62,980 nucleotides of DNA, from the NCBI GenBank assembly GCA_020850315.1, contig JADZEY010000138.1:1-62980 (forward strand), written 5' to 3'. The position numbers and the translations under genes were made by a program. Below, one piece after another: positions 20,801 through 28,205 of this stretch. Numbering within the stretch: the stretch's first letter is position 1; each line of letters opens with the position of its first letter. Source of the DNA: Armatimonadota bacterium. GTDB lineage: Bacteria > Bacteroidota > Ignavibacteria > OLB7. A model generated the notes under the pieces. It was not told the origin of the DNA and made no database searches. It worked only from the letters and a program-made list of their open reading frames with translations.

Positions 20801-22131
20801 TGAATGGCCAATGGCAGGATGCGTACTACGACGGCAAGCCGATGATGGAGGACACCACAATCACCTTCACCAGCGGCGAGCGGCCCCCGTTCATCCCCAC
20901 AGCCAACGTGGCCTACACCACGCCGGAAACCAATCAGCGGTTCTTCATCCAGGACTGGGAGTGCCGCACCGACGTTCTGAATTTCGCTATTGCTGCAATC
21001 CGGTTACGGCAGGGGCAGGAGTATCTGTTCGACACTGCCTACTGGAAACGAACTGCCCCGAAGGCAGCAAGTACCAAAATCACTGGCTTGGTGCATACGC
21101 GGTATGGCACATGGAAATACCCCGCATCGTACGACAAGGCGCGTAAAGAGGTGATTATGCGCAGCGACCAATATGGGCACTATCTTGACCCAAGAGCCTC
21201 AGTCACGATTGAGCTTATCCGGGAGGACTTCTACGCTGGAAGCACTGGTACGATAGCCACAACCGAACAGAAGGAACTAAGCCGCGATATGGGGGCAAAC
21301 TCGGCCACCACTACCACGCGGCAGATGTCGGGTGCTACAACGCGTGATTACCTCATAACCACGAAGCTGGCCTCCTTTGGATTTACGACCAGCGGGCATC
21401 GGAACTACAAGAGCAAACTGGGTGGGTGTTCGCTTAGGGTTGTACAGGAATTGCCCTACGCTACGAAATTGGCCATCACCAACCCGGAGGGGTTTGACCG
21501 TCACGAGATTGGCGCGGAGCGGTATGAGTTCTTCGTGGATGGAGAAAAAGTATTCTCAGAGCCAATCGTGCAGATTCTGCCGGATGAAGAGCAGATCAAA
21601 AAAACAGAATGGTGGAAGCACCAAGTCCAAGGAGCGATGGAGGGTGGAGAGTATGGCCATACTATTAGCCCGATAGCCAGGGATGGGTTCAAACACCAAC
21701 GGCTTATTGGATTGGATAATGGCGGAGTAATCAGTGACGGAAAAGAAGTGCTCTTTTCCTTCGACTACGCCTTCTGGTATCTGTACCAGATGAAGGCGAA
21801 CCTTGATGCTAACCGGCAGATCATTGATGAAGGATGGAACCGCAATGTATGGCGGCACCATGGCTATGGCCCGCGCCCATACGACTTCGGTTGGAATAAT
21901 GATGGCGGCTACAGCGACCACGAGACCCACTATATCCCCTTCTACTACGGGCGATCCAATGGCGGTGGTAACATCTACTCCCGCGAACAAGTCAGCTATG
22001 GTGTCCTTATCAAGCACAGATGTTCAGGGGCAACGAAGTGGTTCCCCTGGGAGCGCGTGGTGGATTCTCCCAAAGCATGGCCTGCGGGTGATGCGCCGTA
22101 TCCCGTGACGATTGGGCATCCGTTGAACTGA
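11890..22131 (+). CDS. Giant repetitive exoprotein with FN3-like/TANFOR-like repeats
   Basis: A 3413-residue exported protein. The signal peptide lies near residues 18-45 (core WIVVVVAFAIGVLLPEAAQA); translation may start at ATG 11890 or at ATG 11929. An N-terminal domain (about 46-190) is followed by seven FN3-like repeats of about 120 residues, each beginning P-x-C-G and ending SEVCSFTYG (about 196-1035). Then come further beta-rich domains, four Thr/Pro-rich linkers (about 1938, 2143, 2213, 2320), a long beta-sheet region and, from about residue 2880, a bacterial Ig-like domain (DITPRAGENDVSVMAAPRAA). The architecture recalls proteins annotated with TANFOR domains in Bacteroidota, a comparison from memory. 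It lies between a beta-barrel gene and an FN3 protein gene. No T9SS sorting domain or LPXTG is seen at the C-terminus, so the export route is unclear. Surface adhesion or a structural envelope role is inferred. Confidence 0.85.
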   Translation: MMHNLNTPNHASAMNRGFRGFQWIVVVVAFAIGVLLPEAAQAQPRDVAVVTITAAPFDPALSVWEANPSRVQIRLTNNNADGLTYLARMSARLANVDGTVELTTKPDFAPAIFELAPGVAETKNALSIGVFNLNNADVNGSAAAQVISTGRLPEGTYTLCVDVFEASDGFPLSNSGGTSCATFTIVLPAPAAPTLPVCGTTITPSQPQNVNFQWLTPTVPGAQLRYDLLVVAVPNGQTPEQAITTATPLFEQKNLTTSSFLYGIAQPALQVGTTYAWRVRTSDANGAVVFSNGGQSEVCSFTYGDNTPVEGAAPLAPVCGSTVLPAQPQNVMFQWSTPPAPGAQLRYDLLLVAVPNGQTPEQAITTATPLFEQKNLTTSSFPYGIAQPALQVGTTYAWRVRTTDANGLVTFINSGQSEVCSFIYGNLVEGGRPLVPVCGASITPTSPQNVMFQWSTPTAPGGQIRYDLLLVAVPSGQTPEQAITTATPLFEQKNLTVNNFAYGIAQPALQVGTTYAWRVRTFDASGTMAFINGGQSEVCSFTYGDNTPVEGAAPLAPVCGATVTPTQPQNVNFQWLTPTAPGAQLRYDLLLVPVPNGQTPEQAITTATPLFEQKNLTVNSFPYGIAQPTLQIGVTYAWRVRTSDANGLVTFINGGQSEVCSFTYGAAVAGAAPIVPACGITITPTQPRNVGFQWSLPTAPGAQLRYDLVVVPVPSGQTPEQAIATATPPFFFEQKNLTTPNFQYGIAQPALKIGTTYAWRIRTSDAANVATFTNNGESEVCSFTYGDDSPVQGASPLVPVCGATITVAPAQLQMVSFQWTLPTAPGAQVRYDLVMAPVGQGQTPEQAIAGAAASSLFEQKNLTAPSFLYGAGHPRLQVGTTYAWQVRTFDALGEVTFINDGRSEVCSFTYGEQSIGAYEVAKPDGPPCAETVNETAIQSFQMYWIPSTAPNVRYDLVVTPVEAGKSPDEAILTATTPMFLEATNLQAPSYFYGTLSPKLTVGTTYAWRVRTVDNTGVIQFPNDGWSEVCSFTYGTPEKEESAADCAKPILAITFPKSNAVPIPYRNVPIIVRYSPLCAVMKEFNSTLNVMKGGGQIAQRVRSYTFQETLYEKERNAANGKAPTTAVLYSQANNNRYTPFLLGSAGDAWSLPADSLEWSAQVTLKPQDGTGWVLPVGGKFKVGLTSPLLQAPVPNAQVNGDVKFTFQTAQPATAAQVLPSEGVVWSAEKSRGLLGDSIGKVQEIWMIEVSPTPFTGNYTVIKSKIGKLVANIPLSNTASATAALSQVYKTITDSMPLEQGGYYWRAKWLTNNDTSRLLRSMVPSDTAAYAWSEVRPLTVTSNAASIAQCLNIAPSSPINGGDWTASLRPAFAVKITPTINTAKVTGGRIELWKLATEQEKQNPSVKTATRPDTAFSFTGAAGLKARPDTATIDLAFLNTQGFVGEANATYAWRFTLHYVGNGSTIRNDLVACNRDTATSIVGTFRINGQMPTVDPATCAYLTAETPKFDSKITAPTVAFSLKATPAIDSNGIESIQLKVWRRRSTLGVVESAASASARIPDFTQTLTKSNFTNTYATGDFTSLLTLKGTTFVPKMDSSYFWQAVITRATGKPLLASGASCTAPTVASAVSTFRYDTTAVLANANCPDNCLLPEPVNKTLGTTAFVMGDSIRVGQFGMTLTAVTSGAPGDLTGEGRIRIPFMGGISVAVEFTGLKVNNARQVFFGEVKGKQAPDVTLPAEALSTVGAGEWTQQGITAAYGVATQATRLIKNLASKEGAMLPIGLDAATQTGESGDAAEASAITFGITTMSFTPTGATLAAAVKIPLPVLGTNGGVGFGARNLCFTPTGFSGAKREFYLASDVGYTEPGKSWSFKVKGGQATPGDSGTYITWDCKGIQTVSVGLQAQLPRAWVLPITAAGEVDENESNLVTARFAFTWRRGVPATTTTPTAPATTPTTPTSTLSPTQPGPGLVQRVTRTVGGFNLMLVGSIDRFAPANAPDAHAEIGSIALDFSTTENPPGMNFPEGYAGAMDKTWRGFYLANGSLRLPNAFTNRKNSSEAISIGIKYLMIDQTGISCNAAAHKLLPISEGSAGGWGISIDTAAIEVVSNSPKSFSVAGAIQLPIADTTINYKASIAYPAVSINRPAGTTSPATPTTPVGATTPTPPAGSGAATKVRLPKITLSLSNLSAIPMNLWVARARLDNVTVTLEKKSVTPTTRPGATTPTSPTRPASTSSTTSPASGQQLKWVATLDLSAGIAFGKGRAGSGETEANKPPKFALDIAVQNFKVQSVQPYVLNSGTWLINGTTVAGGSSGTGVAADPSATTTTTTTATAAPEPQPEQRGLAGFPLSITGVTAISTGTEQPEIGVKFTVNLNLLKLGSGSFSGSTTLSVIGEMGTDPNTQKFSFSRVEVNRIDVDAKVGPAVSVKGTVIFYRNDPKYGTGFYGKVMANILEKIQVDVVAQFGAVEPQGESKFRYGLIDFAAKFVPGIPLGVGAIQTGLSFYGGGGGLWFSMSRDPSSPSPKLPLESSADPSKAKIGESLSGYIYQPNNNTLFGARLMLTLGATKPEVFNGDIALEIEITKDWGLGRISLQGNGYGMTSKFPNRSDAKLTTFIDLTYTPPTKTFEGTFNAKLQYPPLITAEANIRLHASPEKWYVRFGTPRKVAGDESQPGPMNITLLNFMTVQGYFMFGSEIPAMPEIPSNIMAGLDRNGIKYTSGRDNMRITEGKGLAFGLKAGFETGRREFLIFYGDISAEAGFDASVMQYPASANCQGTSPIGINGWYGNFQMYAGLDADIGISVKLFFKRVSVSIFRAQAYAVLEAGGPSPTWAKGAVAGQYSVLSGLIKGSFKFEFEVGEQCAPMRDELADIKMISDITPRAGENDVSVMAAPRAAFNLALNTEMELGDGVTLDRYRMVLDYMKLEQKMGSGYVVAKGTKDIAGDRITVRFVAEDMLEANTEYRASVRVKMMKLVNGQWQDAYYDGKPMMEDTTITFTSGERPPFIPTANVAYTTPETNQRFFIQDWECRTDVLNFAIAAIRLRQGQEYLFDTAYWKRTAPKAASTKITGLVHTRYGTWKYPASYDKARKEVIMRSDQYGHYLDPRASVTIELIREDFYAGSTGTIATTEQKELSRDMGANSATTTTRQMSGATTRDYLITTKLASFGFTTSGHRNYKSKLGGCSLRVVQELPYATKLAITNPEGFDRHEIGAERYEFFVDGEKVFSEPIVQILPDEEQIKKTEWWKHQVQGAMEGGEYGHTISPIARDGFKHQRLIGLDNGGVISDGKEVLFSFDYAFWYLYQMKANLDANRQIIDEGWNRNVWRHHGYGPRPYDFGWNNDGGYSDHETHYIPFYYGRSNGGGNIYSREQVSYGVLIKHRCSGATKWFPWERVVDSPKAWPAGDAPYPVTIGHPLN
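12475..14999 (+). repeat. Seven in-frame ~360-bp tandem repeats in the giant gene
   Basis: Repeat units begin at about 12475, 12838, 13195, 13558, 13915, 14284 and 14665, giving spacings of 363, 357, 363, 357, 369 and 381 bases. Units 1-4 are nearly identical at the DNA level, for example in the stretch encoding QTPEQAITTATPLFEQKNLT. Units 5-7 are progressively diverged. The alternating 363/357 spacing means the fresh duplications copied a two-unit block of 720 bases. Confidence 0.9.
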
Positions 22132-22142
22132 TGGCGATCCCT

Positions 22143-22203
22143 CGTTCTACTACGGGTGCTCCAGCGGCAATAACATGTACTTCCGCGAACAAGTCACCTG
22201 AAG
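22143..22203 (+). repeat. Decayed duplicate of the giant gene's 3' region
   Basis: This stretch, 11 bases beyond the stop of the giant gene, resembles 21948-22010 inside it. Both share TTCTACTACGGG, a TCCA(A/G)(T/C)GGC segment, AACAT(C/G)TACT and CCGCGAACAAGTCA. In the duplicate the coding sense is FYYGCSSGNNMYFREQVT and a stop, against FYYGRSNGGGNIYSREQVS in the gene. It is a non-coding remnant of a tail duplication or of a replaced C-terminus. The remaining bases to 22264 show no other feature. Confidence 0.75.
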
Positions 22204-22264
22204 ATTTGGAACGAGTAACAACCGTGATGCGCCAATACTGCTTACTCTCAATCGCATACCAAGC

Positions 22265-24427
22265 ATGAACCATATCAGCGTAGTTATCCGCCATATCGTC
22301 AGCCTTACCGTGCTGGTGCTGGTTGTTGCCACCGTCGCCGTGGCGCAACCAGCAACCACGCCGCCAGCCGCTATTGTTGTTGCCGCCAAAATCTTCCGCG
22401 AGGGGGATTCGGTGGTGGTTCGGTGGGGGCCAACTACCCCCGGGGCGTGGCTTACGGCCAACAAGGTGGGCTACATTGTGGAGCGGGCTGTGGTGCCGGA
22501 GAACGTCACCTATCCTGTCAACTTCAACAGCCTCAGCTTCACGCGGCTAACCCCGCAGCCGATCCGCCCCTGGACCCTTGAGCAGTGGCAGCAATCGGTC
22601 GGGACCGACACGGCCAAGCAGTGGCAGATGGTTGCCGCCCAGGTGCTTCTTGGCGAGTCCACCCCGGCTGCCGCCTTGAAGGCTCCGCAGGGGAGTGCGC
22701 GGTCGTTGGGGTTGCAGGCCACCGAGCTTTCCAACCGCCACGGGATGGCACTCTATGCCGCCGATCTTGACCCGGTTGCTGCCGAAGGGTTAGGAATCCG
22801 TTTTGTTGACAGAACGGTGGATACGGGAACGCTGTTTTCCAAGCAGCTTATCTATCGCGTCTCCCTTGCCGTGCAAGCCCCTTCCGACCCGGTGAAGCCG
22901 GGCCATGCCTTTGCTGGGTTTGGTTCGGGGGTTGCGCCAATTACAGAGAGCAGCATCCAAGCGGGCGACGGCACGATCCAGCTACAGTGGAGTTCGTTAA
23001 AGATCAATGGCCCTTCGGGGTTTTGGGTGGAACGCTCGGACGATGCCGGGAAAACATGGCGCAAGCTGCACCGCAGCCCGCTGGTTGCCTTAAGCACCGA
23101 TAGCAATTCTACCGCGAATGACCCATCGGTGATCCAGTTCACCTTCCGCGACACGACCATCACCAACTATCGTTGGTATCACTATCGGCTTTCCAGCATT
23201 GATCCGTTTGGCGGAACACGACCAGAGTTTCTGGACAGCGCGATGGGGCGGGATCGGACCCCGCCCACCGCCCCCAACAAGGTCACGGGGAAAGAAGCCA
23301 GCCAGACGGCGATGACGCTGGAATGGACAATGCCCGCATCCGCCAGCCCCGATCTTGCACGGTTCGCAATTTTCCGCTCGGTCCACGACGAAGGGCCGTT
23401 CGACACGGTGATAACAACCCTTCCGCCAACCGCCCGCAGCTTCACGGTGAACGGGGCCGACACCGCCGGGGCGTACTACATCGTTGCGTCGGTGGATACC
23501 GCAGGGAACTACGGCCCAGCAACAACGGTGTTTGCCGAGGTGATTGATCGGGTTCCCCCCAAAAAACCGATGGGGGTGGAAGGGCGGGTGGATACCAGCG
23601 GATTGATCTTCTTGCAATGGCCTCGCGTGGTGGATCGCGATAGCTGCACGTATGACCTCTTCTTTGCCAACGACTCCACCGATGAGTTCACCCGGCTGAC
23701 CCCGTATCCAATCGCCGACACCGCGTTTGTGGACACGCTCCGTTTGCAAAGCGAGTCGCGGAAAATCTACTACAAAGTGATGGCCTACGATGCGCGGCAA
23801 AATCAATCGCCGCTGTCGGATCCGTTGGAGTTGATTCAGCCGGATCATATCGCCCCCGATGCTCCATCTATCGAAGGGATCGAAGGGACCGATTCCTCGG
23901 TGATTGTGCGGTGGAATCGCAGCAGTGCCACCGATGTTGTCCGGCAGCTGGTGCTGCGCCGCCAGGACGATGACAGCCTCTGGATCCAAGTGGCCGAGCT
24001 ACCGCAGGAAACCGAAACCTACCAAGACACCTCGGCGGTGGCATCGGCAATCTACCATTACCAGCTGGTGGCCGAAGATGCAAGCGGCCTGCGAAGCCAG
24101 CCCTCCAACTCGGCATATGCTGCGGCCTACCGGCTTCGTCCGCCGGCCACCGTGCGCGATCTTGCCATCGAGCTTGGTTCCGATTCGGCAAGCATCCAAC
24201 TGCGCTGGAGCTACACCCCCGGCAACAACGAATCTCCGATTCGCATCGAGGTTTACCGTGCAGGATTGCAAGGAGCATTGGAACCGTACAAAACCCTTCC
24301 CCCCGATGCGCGGAATTTTAGCGATGACAACCTTCTTGGCGAACCCATCTGGAAGTACGCCCTTCGCGTGGTGACAGAAAACGGGGAATCGCTGCTGTCG
24401 GATGTTGTGGCCAAGCAGGTGCAATGA
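22265..24427 (+). CDS. Secreted fibronectin type III repeat protein
   Basis: 720 residues with an N-terminal signal peptide (IVSLTVLVLVVATVAVAQ, cleavage near residue 28). After a unique N-terminal region of about 190 residues come at least four FN3-like domains with the W...(Y/F)...S/D pattern: GTIQLQWSSLKINGPSGFWV, AMTLEWTMPASASPDLARF, GLIFLQWPRVVDRDSCTYDL, SVIVRWNRSSATDVVRQLVL, with a last one at SIQLRWSYTPGNNESP. The domains are joined by DRVPPKKPMGVE or PDHIAPDAPSIEG-like linkers. No catalytic domain or sorting signal is visible. It is the third gene of the surface cluster, 133 bases after the giant gene, in the same direction, and probably interacts with the giant protein. This functional link is inferred only from order and shared domain style. 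Confidence 0.8.
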   Translation: MNHISVVIRHIVSLTVLVLVVATVAVAQPATTPPAAIVVAAKIFREGDSVVVRWGPTTPGAWLTANKVGYIVERAVVPENVTYPVNFNSLSFTRLTPQPIRPWTLEQWQQSVGTDTAKQWQMVAAQVLLGESTPAAALKAPQGSARSLGLQATELSNRHGMALYAADLDPVAAEGLGIRFVDRTVDTGTLFSKQLIYRVSLAVQAPSDPVKPGHAFAGFGSGVAPITESSIQAGDGTIQLQWSSLKINGPSGFWVERSDDAGKTWRKLHRSPLVALSTDSNSTANDPSVIQFTFRDTTITNYRWYHYRLSSIDPFGGTRPEFLDSAMGRDRTPPTAPNKVTGKEASQTAMTLEWTMPASASPDLARFAIFRSVHDEGPFDTVITTLPPTARSFTVNGADTAGAYYIVASVDTAGNYGPATTVFAEVIDRVPPKKPMGVEGRVDTSGLIFLQWPRVVDRDSCTYDLFFANDSTDEFTRLTPYPIADTAFVDTLRLQSESRKIYYKVMAYDARQNQSPLSDPLELIQPDHIAPDAPSIEGIEGTDSSVIVRWNRSSATDVVRQLVLRRQDDDSLWIQVAELPQETETYQDTSAVASAIYHYQLVAEDASGLRSQPSNSAYAAAYRLRPPATVRDLAIELGSDSASIQLRWSYTPGNNESPIRIEVYRAGLQGALEPYKTLPPDARNFSDDNLLGEPIWKYALRVVTENGESLLSDVVAKQVQ

Positions 24428-24431
24428 GGAA

Positions 24432-24921
24432 AATGTCGAATGGGAATCCCTCACCCCCAGCCCCTCTCCCGATGCGCCGAACTGAGCAATGCTTCACTCC
24501 GGCGGGAGAGGGGAGCAGGAGAATGGAGAATGGAGAATGGAGAATGGGAATCCCTCACCCCCAACCCCTCTCCCGATGCGCCGAACTGAGCAATGCTTCA
24601 CTCCGGCGGGAGAGGGGAGCAGGGAAATGTGGAATGACGAATGGGAATCCCTCACCCCCAACCCCTCTCCCGATTCGCTGAAGTGAGTAATGCTTCACTC
24701 CGGCGGGAGAGGGGAGGAGGAAAATGTGGAATGTCGAATGGGAATCCCTCACCCCCAGCCCCTCTCCCGATGCGCCGAACTGAGCAATGCTTCACTCCGG
24801 CGGGAGAGGGGAGCAGGAAAATGGAGAATGTCGAATGGGAATCCCTCACCCCCAACCCCTCTCCCGATGCGCCGAAGTGAGCAATGCTTCACTCCGGCGG
24901 GAGAGGGGAGCAGGAAAATGT
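24432..24921. repeat. Array of five ~97-bp intergenic repeats
   Basis: The motif TCCCTCACCCCCA(A/G)CCCC starts at 24447, 24551, 24648, 24745 and 24842 (spacing 104, 97, 97, 97). Each unit contains CCCCTCTCCCG and, about 35 bases on, CGGGAGAGGGG, so every unit can form a hairpin. Units are joined by heptamer-like spacers such as GAATGGA and GTCGAAT. A single further copy sits at about 29760-29830. Open frames across the array are repeat artefacts. Confidence 0.9.
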
Positions 24922-24989
24922 GGAATGTCGAGTGTCGAGTGTCGAATGAAAGATGCGGGAAGACTGTGACTGTAATGTTCCCCGAACCC

Positions 24990-25065
24990 GCTGGAATAAT
25001 TCCCCTCCTGTGGAGGGGTGGCCGTAAGGCCGGGGTGGTGGCGGAACACCGTGAGCCCCCCCAAC
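24990..25065. repeat. REP-like palindromic element
   Basis: Two palindromes sit side by side, CCCCTCCTGTGGAGGGG and GGCCGTAAGGCC, followed by GGGGTGGTGGCGG. This is a common style of intergenic element in this group. The remaining 25066-25293 is leader sequence for the protease gene, with no other feature seen. Confidence 0.6.
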
Positions 25066-25293
25066 ATCCCACCGCCCGGAGCCGCAGCGTACTGATTCAA
25101 TTCTGCAGGATTGCAACTCTTGCAAGTCACCAATCGCCCCCTGTTTTTTGGATAGGGCGATTATGTAAATTGCGCCCGCAACAACATCCTGCATCACAAC
25201 TACGCACGAACGCCCTTCAATTTTTTTCGGCAATAACCGTTTCCCAGCGTGCTGTTGTTTTTTCGTGATGTCAACAAGTACCACACAATCGCC

Positions 25294-26499
25294 ATGAACC
25301 GACTAACGTTCGCTTATAAAACCCGCATCCTTCCGCTGATCTTGCTGGCGTTGGGGGCCTCGGCCTGCACCGCGCAGGAACCCCGCGACAACGGAACAAC
25401 CGGAACCCGCACCTCCAACGCGCCAGCCATTGACCGCGCCAACAGCGAGATCACCGGGTCGCGCCGCAACGCCATCACCCGCGCTGTCGAGAAAGTTTCG
25501 CCGGCAGTGGTGGGGATCAACGTGACCGAAGTCCGCGAAATGCGCTACCGCAGTTTGATGGATCAATTCTTCGAAGAAGATCCATATTTCCAACGCTACA
25601 TGGCCCCGCGCCGCCGGACTTTTAAGCAAGAACTCCATGGGCTTGGCTCGGGGTTCATCATCTCGGCAGATGGCTACGTCGTCACCAACGACCACGTTGC
25701 CGGGCGCGCAAGCAAAGTGATTGTCACCATGACCGATGGGAAGCAATTCGATGCCAAAGTAATCGGCAGCGACCCCACCACCGATGTTGCCTTGCTGAAA
25801 ATAGAGGGCAAAAATCTTCCGTACATCGAGATCGGGAACTCCGACGATGTAGTGGTGGGTGAGTGGGCAATCGCGCTTGGCAATCCGTTCGGATTGTTCG
25901 ACATCAACTCCAAACCAACCGTCACCGTTGGCGTTGTCAGCAACACCGATGTGAACTTGCAGCCGCAAGATGGGCGCGTGTACCGTGGGATGATCCAAAC
26001 CGATGCGGCAATCTCCAGCGGCAACTCGGGCGGGGCACTGGTGAACGCGCTTGGGGAGCTGATTGGAATGAACACCATCATCTACTCCACAGCCCAAAGT
26101 GGTATGGGTGCCGGGTCCATCGGCATCGGGTTTGCTGTGCCATCCAACCGGCTGAAGACAATCGTTGCGCAGCTGAAAAAAGGGGACGGGATTGACCGCA
26201 ATTTCTGGACCGGAATGAACATCCAGCAGATTGACGACCGCATCGCCCGCTACCTTCAGTTGCAAGAAAAAGAGGGGGTGGTGGTGGTGGAGATTATCGC
26301 AAGCTCGCCAGCCGCACAAGCCGGGCTGGAGCCGGGCGATGTGATTAAAGAAATCAAGGGGGAGACAATCAAAAACGAGGATGATGCAGTTGCGCTGATC
26401 TCCGATTCGCAAGTTGGCGACACCATCAAGATGAAAGTGCTGCGCAACGGCACAACCACCGAGAAAACCATGAAGCTGGCTCCAGCCCCAACACGATGA
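25294..26499 (+). CDS. HtrA/Deg-family periplasmic serine protease with PDZ domain
   Basis: 401 residues from the ATG at 25294. The N-terminus ([20 protein letters not shown], then GASACTAQ) is a signal peptide with a weak lipobox before Cys. The trypsin-like domain shows His in TNDHVAGRA, Asp in TTDVALLK and Ser in SSGNSGGAL, so the catalytic triad is complete. One PDZ domain follows ([20 protein letters not shown], then GDVIKEIKG). A single PDZ is typical of DegS or HhoB-like members rather than DegP, which has two. It degrades or senses misfolded envelope proteins. The stop overlaps the ATG of lptB by four bases, which links envelope quality control to LPS export in one operon. Confidence 0.92.
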   Translation: MNRLTFAYKTRILPLILLALGASACTAQEPRDNGTTGTRTSNAPAIDRANSEITGSRRNAITRAVEKVSPAVVGINVTEVREMRYRSLMDQFFEEDPYFQRYMAPRRRTFKQELHGLGSGFIISADGYVVTNDHVAGRASKVIVTMTDGKQFDAKVIGSDPTTDVALLKIEGKNLPYIEIGNSDDVVVGEWAIALGNPFGLFDINSKPTVTVGVVSNTDVNLQPQDGRVYRGMIQTDAAISSGNSGGALVNALGELIGMNTIIYSTAQSGMGAGSIGIGFAVPSNRLKTIVAQLKKGDGIDRNFWTGMNIQQIDDRIARYLQLQEKEGVVVVEIIASSPAAQAGLEPGDVIKEIKGETIKNEDDAVALISDSQVGDTIKMKVLRNGTTTEKTMKLAPAPTR

Positions 26500-27341
26500 A
26501 CACAACCCTTCCTTCAAACCAGCAGAACCCAGCAACTGCCACGCCCGCCGATCTGCCAAACCAAAGCGCATCGCTTGTCACGTTGCGTGCCGAACATTTG
26601 GTGAAAAGCTACAAGAAACGCCAAGTGGTCCGCGATGTCTCGCTAACGGTGCGCCAGGGGGAAGTTGTGGGGTTGCTGGGGCCGAACGGAGCCGGAAAAA
26701 CCACCACGTTCTACATGATTGTTGGGATGGTTCGCCCCACCGAGGGGCGGGTCTATCTGGACGATACCCGCATTGATAACATCGCCATGTACCGCAGGGC
26801 GCGCCGGGGGATTGGATACCTTCCCCAAGAAGCATCGGTCTTCAGGAAGATGACCGTGGAGGGGAACCTGCTTGCGGTGTTGGAGCTTATCGGCTACCCC
26901 CGTGCGCAACGCCGCGCCCGTGTTGATGAGCTGTTGGAAGAGTTCTCCATCACCCACATCCGCAAGCAAATGGGCTACATGCTAAGCGGTGGCGAACGCC
27001 GCCGAACCGAGATAGCCCGCACCATTGCCACCAACCCAAAATTCATCCTGCTTGATGAGCCGTTTGCCGGGATTGATCCGTTGGCGGTGGAGGAGATCAT
27101 GCAGATCATCAAACGCTTGCGCCAGCGGGGAATTGGGGTGCTAATTACCGACCACAACGTCCACGAAACACTCACCATCACCGACCGCTCCTACATCCTG
27201 ATTGATGGTGGAATCTTCCGCAGCGGAGCCGCCCACGAAATCGCAAGCGACCCCGAGGTGCGCCGCCGTTACCTGGGCGAATCCTTTAAGTTAGAACGAT
27301 ATGAGCATGACACTGCGCCGGAAACAACCGAAGCCCAATAA
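26496..27341 (+). CDS. lptB: LPS export ABC transporter ATPase LptB
   Basis: 281 residues. The ATPase has Walker [11 protein letters not shown]-loop [17 protein letters not shown], signature LSGGERRR, Walker B FILLDEP and the H-loop in [11 protein letters not shown]. The sequence [19 protein letters not shown] and [12 protein letters not shown] are hallmarks of LptB, which powers extraction of lipopolysaccharide from the inner membrane with LptF/G. LptF/G are not in this window. The N-terminal ~30 residues (polar, Thr/Gln-rich) are an extension relative to the usual ~240-residue LptB. The ATG overlaps the protease stop (ATGA), so translation is coupled. Confidence 0.95.
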   Translation: MNTTLPSNQQNPATATPADLPNQSASLVTLRAEHLVKSYKKRQVVRDVSLTVRQGEVVGLLGPNGAGKTTTFYMIVGMVRPTEGRVYLDDTRIDNIAMYRRARRGIGYLPQEASVFRKMTVEGNLLAVLELIGYPRAQRRARVDELLEEFSITHIRKQMGYMLSGGERRRTEIARTIATNPKFILLDEPFAGIDPLAVEEIMQIIKRLRQRGIGVLITDHNVHETLTITDRSYILIDGGIFRSGAAHEIASDPEVRRRYLGESFKLERYEHDTAPETTEAQ

Positions 27342-28161
27342 ACTCACCCGAACGACGGCGTTGCTGGTTGCCGTGCTGCTGCAATCCATGCCAACCCTTG
27401 CCCAAACCTTCTGGAGCGGCGCAACCACCGATGGCGGAACGCTAACCTGGTCCGCCGCCGACCTAACGATCACCCGCAACAACACCACACTCCATTCCGA
27501 GCGCGACAATGCGCTGCGGCAGTGGAAGGAAGAGTTCAAGGAGTTTGCCAGTGCCAGCAACGATAGTCCCCCAGACTCCATCTGGTGCCAGTACGAACGT
27601 GGTGTGGCCGCGCTCTCGTTTGTGGGAAGCTACCTTTCGCTGCGGCGGAACAACTTCGCCACCTGCATCTACCTTGCCCACCCGATGATGCAAACGGATT
27701 ACGTGACGATCAACACCGCCCGCCCCGGCCAGCCGGTCAGCCTGACGGATCTATTCCCCGAAACCCAGCTGCTGAAAGCGTTGCTTGCCGACAAATTGGT
27801 GAAAGGCGCATTGGCCGAGCGGGGCATCCGCAGGAAACCGCAAAAACTCTCGCAGTTGATGGCCGGCTTGGCGGAGTGGAACGGGAAGTGTGAGTATTAT
27901 TTCCCCGACGATGTTCTCTCCCGTTTTGCATTCCATCACCTTGAAGGGAAGAAGGTTGCGGTGCGGATTGGGCTGCCCCACGGCTGCGAAGCCGCACGCG
28001 GAAACCTTACCGAGCTTGGGATACTGCTGCCGATCCCGTCGGCATTGCAGGGCGCGCTGGGGCTGGCAAGCACTGGCAAGGAAGGGTTCCTGATGAAGAA
28101 CAAACCGAAGGGGAACCTAACGACAACAATCTCTGTCCACCACGCGCTGACCGATCGGTAG
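27301..28161 (+). CDS. Secreted hypothetical protein (RsiV/DUF3298-like?)
   Basis: 286 residues, overlapping the 3' end of lptB by 41 bases in another frame. A signal peptide runs through [20 protein letters not shown] and Q. The mature part has [20 protein letters not shown], then [14 protein letters not shown], and near the C-terminus [20 protein letters not shown]. The order of a V/I-T-x-N-T... G-x-x-V-x-L-x-D-L-F motif and a later Y-x-F-x-x-x-x-L strand loosely resembles the anti-sigma RsiV/PdaC C-terminal domain (DUF3298). This resemblance is weak. It probably resides in the periplasm as part of the htrA-lptB operon. Confidence 0.6.
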   Translation: MSMTLRRKQPKPNKLTRTTALLVAVLLQSMPTLAQTFWSGATTDGGTLTWSAADLTITRNNTTLHSERDNALRQWKEEFKEFASASNDSPPDSIWCQYERGVAALSFVGSYLSLRRNNFATCIYLAHPMMQTDYVTINTARPGQPVSLTDLFPETQLLKALLADKLVKGALAERGIRRKPQKLSQLMAGLAEWNGKCEYYFPDDVLSRFAFHHLEGKKVAVRIGLPHGCEAARGNLTELGILLPIPSALQGALGLASTGKEGFLMKNKPKGNLTTTISVHHALTDR

Positions 28162-28205
28162 CGGCGCAACAACCGAAGCAACCAACAACCAACAAAGAGC
28201 ACATC

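Noticed and set aside
24432-24921. A CRISPR array
   Set aside because: The spacing is regular, but the whole 97-bp unit is conserved with no unique spacers, and no cas genes are near.
24424-25284. Several overlapping open frames on both strands in the 97-bp array
   Set aside because: They are periodic translations of the repeat and lack any domain or start signal.
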